Of a stretch of 64,000 nt of DNA, positions 56,952 to 64,000 are shown one piece after another. The notes beneath the pieces were generated by a model. The model did not search any database and was not told where the DNA came from. It was given only the letters and a program-made list of their open reading frames with translations. A program made the position numbers and the translations under genes. Source of the DNA: Annona cherimola (lineage: Eukaryota; Streptophyta; Magnoliopsida; Magnoliales; Annonaceae); NCBI GenBank assembly GCA_030490835.1, contig CM059972.1, positions 47,657,452 to 47,721,451 on the forward strand, in the 5' to 3' direction. Each line of letters begins with the position of its first letter. The stretch's first letter is position 1.

Positions 56952-59699
56952 ATAAGCGAGCATTTTTCTTTCATTTAAATGCATTTCTCTCCATTCGATA
57001 GAAGACACTTATCAAGTGATCAACTACCAATGGAATAGAAATCTTTTCGTAAACCATTCTTAGAAATCATTCATGTAAACCATTTGTAAATGCATTTCTC
57101 GCCATTCGATAGTAGACACTTAGCAAGTGATCAACTACCAATGGAATAGAAATATTTTCATAAAAATCATTTCATAAACATTGGATGTGCAAATGCTTCC
57201 TTTCTATTCCTGACATAAACCTTCGTGTGCGGGTACGCTAGCTCTGGGAACATCTCACATAGCATGGTCCAATACGTCGGCTTTCTCCGACTTGGCCTCA
57301 TCAAGGGGAACCTCTCTTCCTCTTGACGCCTACATGGTCTCCTACATGCATAACTTTTGATTTTCCCGGCATTATATATCTCTTATACCAGGTGACTTGT
57401 CATTCTCATGTAGAGAATTATTTGCACAATCCATTAAAAACATCATTTCAAATCCATGCTTTTCTTTTCAATACATGTATGAAAATGCAATGCATTCATT
57501 CACACATAACATTCCTTAGCCTCTACCTCTTGGCAGGACGCCGCCGACACGCAGCCCATACGACTATGCAATAGTGAAGAGGGACCCTCTCATCCACTTT
57601 CTACCTCCACCAAAGCCTCTTCCTTGTGCCCCCACCTCTTGGGAGGACTCCGCCGGCACACAGCCCTTGCGACTTGGCAATGGTGAAGAGGGATCCCTTA
57701 TCCTACTTCCTCCACCAAAGCCTCTTCATTATGCATCATACATGTGCACATGTCCATGAACATCACATGATATCAATATGCCGGCATGACTTTTCATAAA
57801 AACTTATAAACTTTCATTATTTCAAAACATTATAGAAATGACCACCCTTAAACACATTTCATAAATACTTGAGAATAAAACATATTTTCAAAAAGGTTTG
57901 CTTGCTTACAATGAAACAATAAAATCACATTTTCAAAGTTGTGCTTGCTTACCTCCTCAGTCCGTGTCTTCCACCTTTTTCTATACAAGAAAAAATGATA
58001 TTTTATCTATATAATTCAATGTCTTAGATTGCTTCCCATACATGCTTTATAATCATTCATTACCTCATTCCTATAGAGGTTAATCTTATAAAGATACTTG
58101 GTCATTACCTCATTATATGGATTTTTTTATTCATAAATTCCTTTAACAATTCCATCCATATATCCTCATAAAATATAAAAATAAATCTCTATTTTTCACC
58201 AAAATCACACTGTTCACTGTTCATAGCTACTGTAGCATATTACTGTTCATCATCACTGTTCACGATCACTATTCATGGGTACTGTTCACATCAACGTGGG
58301 TTATTGTTCATGGGTCCAAAAATTGATATTTTTTCCAAAAATAAAAAATACCATGACATAGCTCTTAGTTAGTACATCATGGGAAAATTCATGAATTTTG
58401 AATTTATCATCATTAACTTGGCTAAATAAATCATTTTCTCCATATACGAAAAATCTACATAATTTCACTTAAGCATAATCCTTAATTTCAAAAATCATGA
58501 AATTAATATATCATCATTCCAACATCATATTTATCATATTCATTCATCCCAAATCTTCATTTATCAATTTTGGAGCATTATTTACACATATCATATGCTA
58601 TCTTCCCGAATGCTCTATCTTTGCTCCAAATTTTTGATGTTTTGGCATAATTCCGATTGAGCATTATAACTATACTTATTTTCTCATGCTTAGGCATTAT
58701 CTAAGTATGGTTTTATCCTACTTAACATCCAAAAGTGAAGATATGCTTCCTCCTTTCTCACTTTCTCTCTCTAACTTTCTCCTCTTCTTTCTCTCTAAGG
58801 CTAAAACATGGTGGGGGTGGAAAATGCTCAAATGGAGCTGGGTTTTGGAGTGCCTTGGACATCCACCCCTTGGCCCTATTTATAGGGTTTAATTTTTCAT
58901 GAAATTGGAATTTACCCCCCTTGCTTGAGGTATTAAATAGATTTTTTTCTAATTTGAAAAAGGTGCATGGAGACATGTGCAGCTACCCTACAGCAGCTCC
59001 AGCCCCCCTATGGCAGCCTTATTTATTATTTATTATTTATTATTTTTAAAATTAATTAATTTAAGCAATTAAATCCTAGCCCTTGATTTATGATGATGAT
59101 GAATGTAGACCATTGATTTTGGTCAAGGATCCCAACCACCCCCTGTTGTAGCTCTGATTTTCATTAATTATTTTTATTTTTAATTATTTAAATTTAATAA
59201 AAAGTCAAATTTATAATTAATGAAAAGTAGAACTACTTTTTTATTTCTAAATGACATTTCATCTTGACCTTTGATTCATGATTTTTATCAAAGATTAAAC
59301 CATTCATCATGATCATCATAATATTTTGGTCATCCATAAAAAATTTCATCTCAATCCGACGTCCGGATTGCAAGTTATGAATTTTTCTTCAATTTTTCAC
59401 TAAAATCCGAAATTCCATTAAAATATCAAAAAGTATTGCTATTTCGTCCTGTAATGATTGAATCTTCCTTTTTTGTCATTTTTTTCATTAGGTTAATCTA
59501 CGTGATTAATTCTTAATCACTTTGGTTACTATTCATGTTACTATTTACGTGCACTATTCACGTGGTTTAATCCCACAATTGCATTTCTTTAACCTCTAAT
59601 ACACATATTTTCATACTCATGAATATATATATTTCATTAATACATTACCTAGGTTTACAACCCTAGGGTTTTATTCACGTGTCTAAAATCAGGGTTTCA
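56952..59699 (-). repeat. Truncated Tekay-type LTR in reverse orientation (LTR B)
   Basis: Read on the - strand it starts TGTGAAACCC at 59699 and runs to about 56952, where it is cut short: its last bases match C's 3' LTR near 63355, so about 600 bases of its end are missing. Matching blocks include the 63245-63355 segment (revcomp at 56960-57060), GAAAAATTCATAACTTGC near 59385 and a purine tract (pyrimidine on +) at 58745-58800. Short frames such as 57323-57574 are not genes. Confidence 0.75.
58205..58315 (-). repeat. TGAACAGT motif cluster in LTR B
   Basis: On the + strand ACTGTTCA or close variants occur about seven times in 110 bases. On the - strand this is TGAACAGT. LTR A has the same motif cluster at 31390-31460. 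Confidence 0.7.
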
Positions 59700-59855
59700 C
59701 AAGCACCATCAAGACAGAGTAGCGCAGTGGAAGCGTGGTGAGCCATTGAAAGTATTGGAAAAAGATGAGAAGATTGACTATTTCATATGAGCCTTACCCC
59801 GATATTTAAAATGTAATAGGTTTCGGGACGAAACCTGTTATAAGGGGGGGATGAT
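59700..59855 (+). pseudogene. Last codons of element C pol and polypurine tract
   Basis: A short internal remnant with the RFRDET stretch (GGTTTCGGGACGAAACC near 59818) found at the end of Tekay-type pol genes. AAGGGGGGGATGAT (59842-59855) is the polypurine tract just before the 3' LTR. Everything upstream is lost. Confidence 0.7.
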
Positions 59856-62800
59856 TGTGATACCAAGACCCAAGTAGGACATTTCCATGTAAATTAGGCA
59901 TGTATATGTGATATATGCATGATTCAATTGATTGATTGATTTTAATGCTATTGACTAAGAAAGGTGATTAAAGTAATCACCATAGCTCAAGGTGGGTCAA
60001 TGTGACTAAAGAGGCCTAATGAGGATTAGGGAATGTGAATATATTGAGGATAATTACCTCATATATTATGGTTTAACTAATGGAGATTATATTGATAATT
60101 ATGGATTTGAGATGATAAATGTTAGAAAATTCATAACTTAAAGCCTACTATTCGGAATGAGGTGAAATTTGAAAGGTAAGCACATGATGATATGCTTAAC
60201 CTTATGAATGGATTAGATTATGAAAATTATGATGAGATTATTATTTTCATCCAAATCCAAAAGACAATTTCAAATGGCCATAACTTATGTAAGAAAGGTC
60301 ATTTTGGGATGAAATTTATCATGAACGGTTTAAAACGATATGGTGAATCATATGGATGAGTTTGATTAAGCTAATTACTATAAGAAATTGCTTAATCACA
60401 AAAGGACGAAAGAGTTTGACTATTGCTCATGAAAAGTGACATACCATTAATGAGCCTAAAGTGACGTGTGACACGTGTTAATATGGGATTTGTTGAGCAA
60501 GATTTAAAGTCAACTAATTAAATAGAATGTTAACTTTTGAAAAAGCAAATGGACATGTGTCATCATAGGATTGATTTGAGCAAGGTTAAAGTCAACTCAA
60601 TTAATGTTAGAGTTGATGAATTTATATCAAGTGGACACATGTCAACATAGGGTGAAATGGGTGGATTTTTATTTTCAAAAAAATGCAAAAATGCATGGAT
60701 AATATGGACATGTGTCATTGTAGGATGCATTTGGAAGAGGATAAGGTCAACTAATTAATGCAAGTTGATCTTTTATGGTGATAATTAATGCTTAAAGGCT
60801 AAGGTGGCAAGATGAGGTGAATTGGGATGATTTTATGAAAAGAAAATTTTGAAAAAAAAATCAAAAAAAAAATCCATCAAGGTATGGACATGTTTAAGGC
60901 AGAAAAATTAAGTGATTTTTTGATTTTTTGAAAAATATAAATGAGGGGGAGGTGATATGGCAACCTATGGGTAATTGTAGGGACACTTGGATGTTCCATA
61001 TTTCAGCAGCACATATGGGCATTTAAATGCTTGTAACCATGGTTAAAATGAGGCCAACCAAGGTTAAATTACAGCCATTTAGCAGCCCTATGTTGACGTT
61101 TTTTTTTGGCATGATTAGAGAGAAAAAATAAATAAAAAGAAAAGAGAGAAAACAACATGGGCAGCAGGTTGAGTGTCCAAGCAAGGGAAAAAGGAGAACA
61201 AAAAGAGAAGAAAAGAAGAAGAAAAGAGGAGAAGAAGGAAGGGAAGAAAGGGGGAAACCAACTTGAGCAAAGAGGAGGCAAATCTACAACTTCAAGTAAG
61301 TATACTTCATGATGACCTTGATTTGGGTATTGAATGAGGGTTGAATGGTATGAATGAATTTAAGGATTTAAAGAGGTTAAGATGGATGTTAGAGATGAAT
61401 ATGGGTTGATAACCTAGCTGAAATTTTCTTAAACCCTTATGATATGTTGCTGTTTTGAAGTAATATCATGATTAGATTATGAATCATAATTTTATGAGTT
61501 ATATATGTTGATTTGGGCATATGCTAAATATTTTTGGAAGTATGGAACTTAGGGTTACGTATATGACCCGATTTTCATATTTTTATGATATGTATGAAAC
61601 ATGAATTATGCTAATGAGTTTATGGATTCTTTAGAGGGTAAAATAACCTAAGTTAATGATGCTTAAGACGTTCAACATAGGGTGGAAAGGATTAGAACAA
61701 ATCTGAATTTTGTGGACACATGATGTGAACATCTAAAGGGGGGCCATGATGTTCACGAAAAGTTACTGTTTTGTGCAACTTAAATTATGAACTTTAAATA
61801 CATGAAAATACCATAAATTTGGGTTAAGAAAAGCATGATTATTTGCTGGATTTATGGATTAAAAATCTGTTATGATCTAAGTCTTGAAAGAGGAGTTGAA
61901 AGGATGAAAAATGGGTCTTAACATGGATGTTTTGGAAACCAGTGATAAATGGACTAAAAATCTGAAATTAAACCCCAAAGTATATGTTAATTAAGGGGTT
62001 TAATGATGTTGAAAATGGATGTAAGTTGATGTGTTAAGAAATTTTAAGAAACACATAATATATGTGTTGAATGTTGAACGTATGTATGAATGGATGGTAT
62101 ATGACTTATGTGAAATTACTAAAATACAAAATATGCATGAATATGTGATGAAATACATAAGAATGTTGCTGTATGAATGGATTATAGTTATCTCAAATGT
62201 TGAGATTTGCTTATGAAGCTTACGACGTCGAATATGTGCTTAGAATGAGCATCGACGCATGAAATGTGAAAAATAGATGAAGAATAATAAATGGAAGGTA
62301 ATGAACCTCCATATGATGATTTATGGATGGTTGTTATGTATATGAATTTATACCCTACATATGGGTTTAGAACACGATATGGAATAGAAGAAATGATGAA
62401 TGATATACCACTAACTAAGATTACATAGTTATGTGGTTACCAAAAGACATATGAGTAAGTCAATATATATATGTGACGATGGACAAGGATGAAGATGGAT
62501 ATGCATTCCAAAGAAAGAATGATTTAAAGTTAATGTGTTATAGACCATATGGATTAAATCCATATGACATGTATATGTGAATTGAAAAAGAAACAAGGCA
62601 TGCAAGCACAACATGTGATGAAAATGTATAAGGTAATTATGTTTACTTGTCTAGGAAAAGGCAAGGACAGAATGGAAGGCACAAAAGGATCGCCACAGGT
62701 AAGCAAGCAGGACTTGTGAAAATGACATTTTATTCTCAAATGCTAAAATGCTTTCAAGTTGTTTTACTTGAATGTTTCTAAAGCTATTTAAGGGTAGCCA

Positions 62801-63978
62801 TCCCTGTATCTCTTTATCACGAATTGATTACTGGTTTCAATGAAATGATTGAATAAATTCTTCTCTATTTGGAAATGTCATGCCAGCATGGATTTAAACG
62901 ATGTTTTATTGAACCGATGTGCAAATGGATGGTGCAAAGAATTCTCTACATGAGAATGACAAGTTACCATGTGTAAGAGGTATATAATGCCGGGGTAACT
63001 AAAAGTCATGCATGGAATGGAAATCAAGTAGGCTAGTCAAGGCAAAAAGCAGGACAAGGAGTCCACCCTTGACGTTGCCAAGTTGGACAAGTCTGGTGCC
63101 AAGGATGGAAAGGATCATGTTATGAAAGGATGTTCCCCGAGCTAGCTTACCCTCACATCAAAGATTATGTCATAAATGGAAATGATGCATTTGCACATCC
63201 AATGTTTATGAAATACCCAAAAAATGGGTTTACATGAATGATTTCCATGAATGGTTTATGAAATGGTTTCTGTTCCATTGGTAGTTAATCACTTGCGAAG
63301 TGTCTCCTACCGAATAGAGAGAAATGCATTTAAACGAGAATGAAAGATGCTTGCTTATTGAGTTTTGACTCATGTTTTGTTCCCCCCCCCCCCTTAGATA
63401 GGTGTAAGGAAAATTCAAGTGATGAAAGACATGTTCTCGCTGAGAAAGGAAAAAGGAATTTCCAAAGGTTTGTAATCATTCGTATGTGGAAGCATGAACA
63501 AATTCCCTAAGGGATATGGTACTGTTAGTACATATGTTCAGGATAACTTGCATAGGTATTATATGATTGAGAAGGTAAAAGATTTAAAATGCCTTGTATA
63601 GATATGATATGATTGAGATAAGGAATGCCTTAAATGATAAGTGTTTGTATGCTAAGAACCAATGGATGTATGTATGTATGGAATGAAGAGGACATGATTA
63701 GGTCAAGAGGACCTTTAACGTAGAAGAGCAAGTTGAAATGTTATGAATGAAATGCGCACTTGATATGTGCAATTGATTACAAGTGTATTGTTGCTTGTAA
63801 GATGAATGAAGTGAAATGTAAAGAAATGAACTGATGAAAAAAAAGAATGAAACGAAATTTTTTTTGGACAAGATCCAATTAAGAACCCGCCGCATGATCA
63901 GGGCAACAATCCTAATTCACATTTACCAATCGATAAGATCTTGGAGTAAGGTTGTGGCGCTCGGGTTAGGGCGCCACA
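59856..63978 (+). repeat. 3' LTR of element C, Tekay/Del type, 4.1 kb
   Basis: TGTGATACC ... GGGCGCCACA, 4123 bp, complete. It contains a purine-rich tract (61115-61258), a C12 run (63382-63393) and AGGTAAGCAAGCAG near 62696, shared with LTR A. Open frames inside are short and unrelated to known proteins. Confidence 0.88.
61115..61258 (+). repeat. Purine-rich (GA) tract in Tekay-type LTR
   Basis: Mostly A and G, with AAGAAGAAAAGAGGAGAAG-type sequence. Equivalent tracts lie at 5555-5595 (solo LTR), 29915-29950 (LTR A) and, reversed, 58745-58800 (LTR B), so it is a family feature. Confidence 0.75.
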
Positions 63979-64000
63979 ACCTCGGCGTTGCCATCTACTC
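63979..64000. other. Flank of element C
   Basis: Twenty-two bases after the LTR end. Too short to identify. Confidence 0.5.

Overview
This window is nuclear DNA from a flowering plant with a large, repeat-rich genome. No intact host gene, tRNA, rRNA or CRISPR array was seen. Almost everything is LTR retrotransposon sequence nested inside older LTR retrotransposons. The plant assignment rests on the element lineages (SIRE-type copia, Tekay/Del-type and Tat/Ogre-type gypsy) and on recognisable fragments of plant genes (AGO4-type Argonaute, auxin response factor, S-adenosylhomocysteine hydrolase, a MYND/F-box protein). The species cannot be named from the sequence.

Layout. (1) 1-13264: a decayed SIRE-type copia element whose 5' end lies off the window. 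It is split by a 4.0 kb solo LTR (4121-8121, 5-bp duplication AAACT). It carries an extra reading frame between pol and its 3' LTR. (2) 13265-19435: older DNA with a LINE reverse-transcriptase scrap, a dead hAT transposase, pyrimidine-rich tracts and a minisatellite. (3) 19436-63978: remains of one Tekay-type element. Its 5' LTR is truncated and its coding region is almost all lost. Its 3' LTR is 4.1 kb. A second SIRE-type copia element (19691-28202, duplication CGCAC) sits in its 5' LTR. (4) 28744-56951: another long Tekay-type LTR, split by the main object of the window. (5) 32373-55761: a 23.4 kb Tat/Ogre-type gypsy element with 5.2 and 5.6 kb LTRs and a perfect 5-bp duplication (CATCC). 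A 1.57 kb reverse-oriented solo LTR (40846-42416, duplication GGCGA) lies inside its polyprotein gene. (6) 56952-59699: a reverse-oriented, truncated Tekay-type LTR.

The Tat/Ogre-type element is the exciting part. Between its integrase and its 3' LTR it carries an intronless, same-strand stretch of about 460 codons from an AGO4-clade Argonaute, the effector of RNA-directed DNA methylation that silences such elements. It keeps one frame and has two stop codons. Its LTRs also hold, upstream of the TATA box, a GC-rich row of pieces of at least four unrelated plant genes (TPR protein, MYND/F-box protein, SAHH, ARF) plus one open segment I could not identify. The element therefore appears to have captured host sequence at least twice, once into the LTR and once into the body. 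Its polyprotein also seems to contain three gag-like helical segments rather than one.

None of the elements looks fully autonomous. All carry stops or frameshifts. The Tat/Ogre-type element is the best preserved, and its LTR pair is still very similar, so it is probably among the youngest insertions. Order of events read from nesting: Tekay-type element first, then SIRE-type copy 2 and LTR A into it, then the Tat/Ogre-type element into LTR A, then the small solo LTR into the Tat/Ogre-type element.
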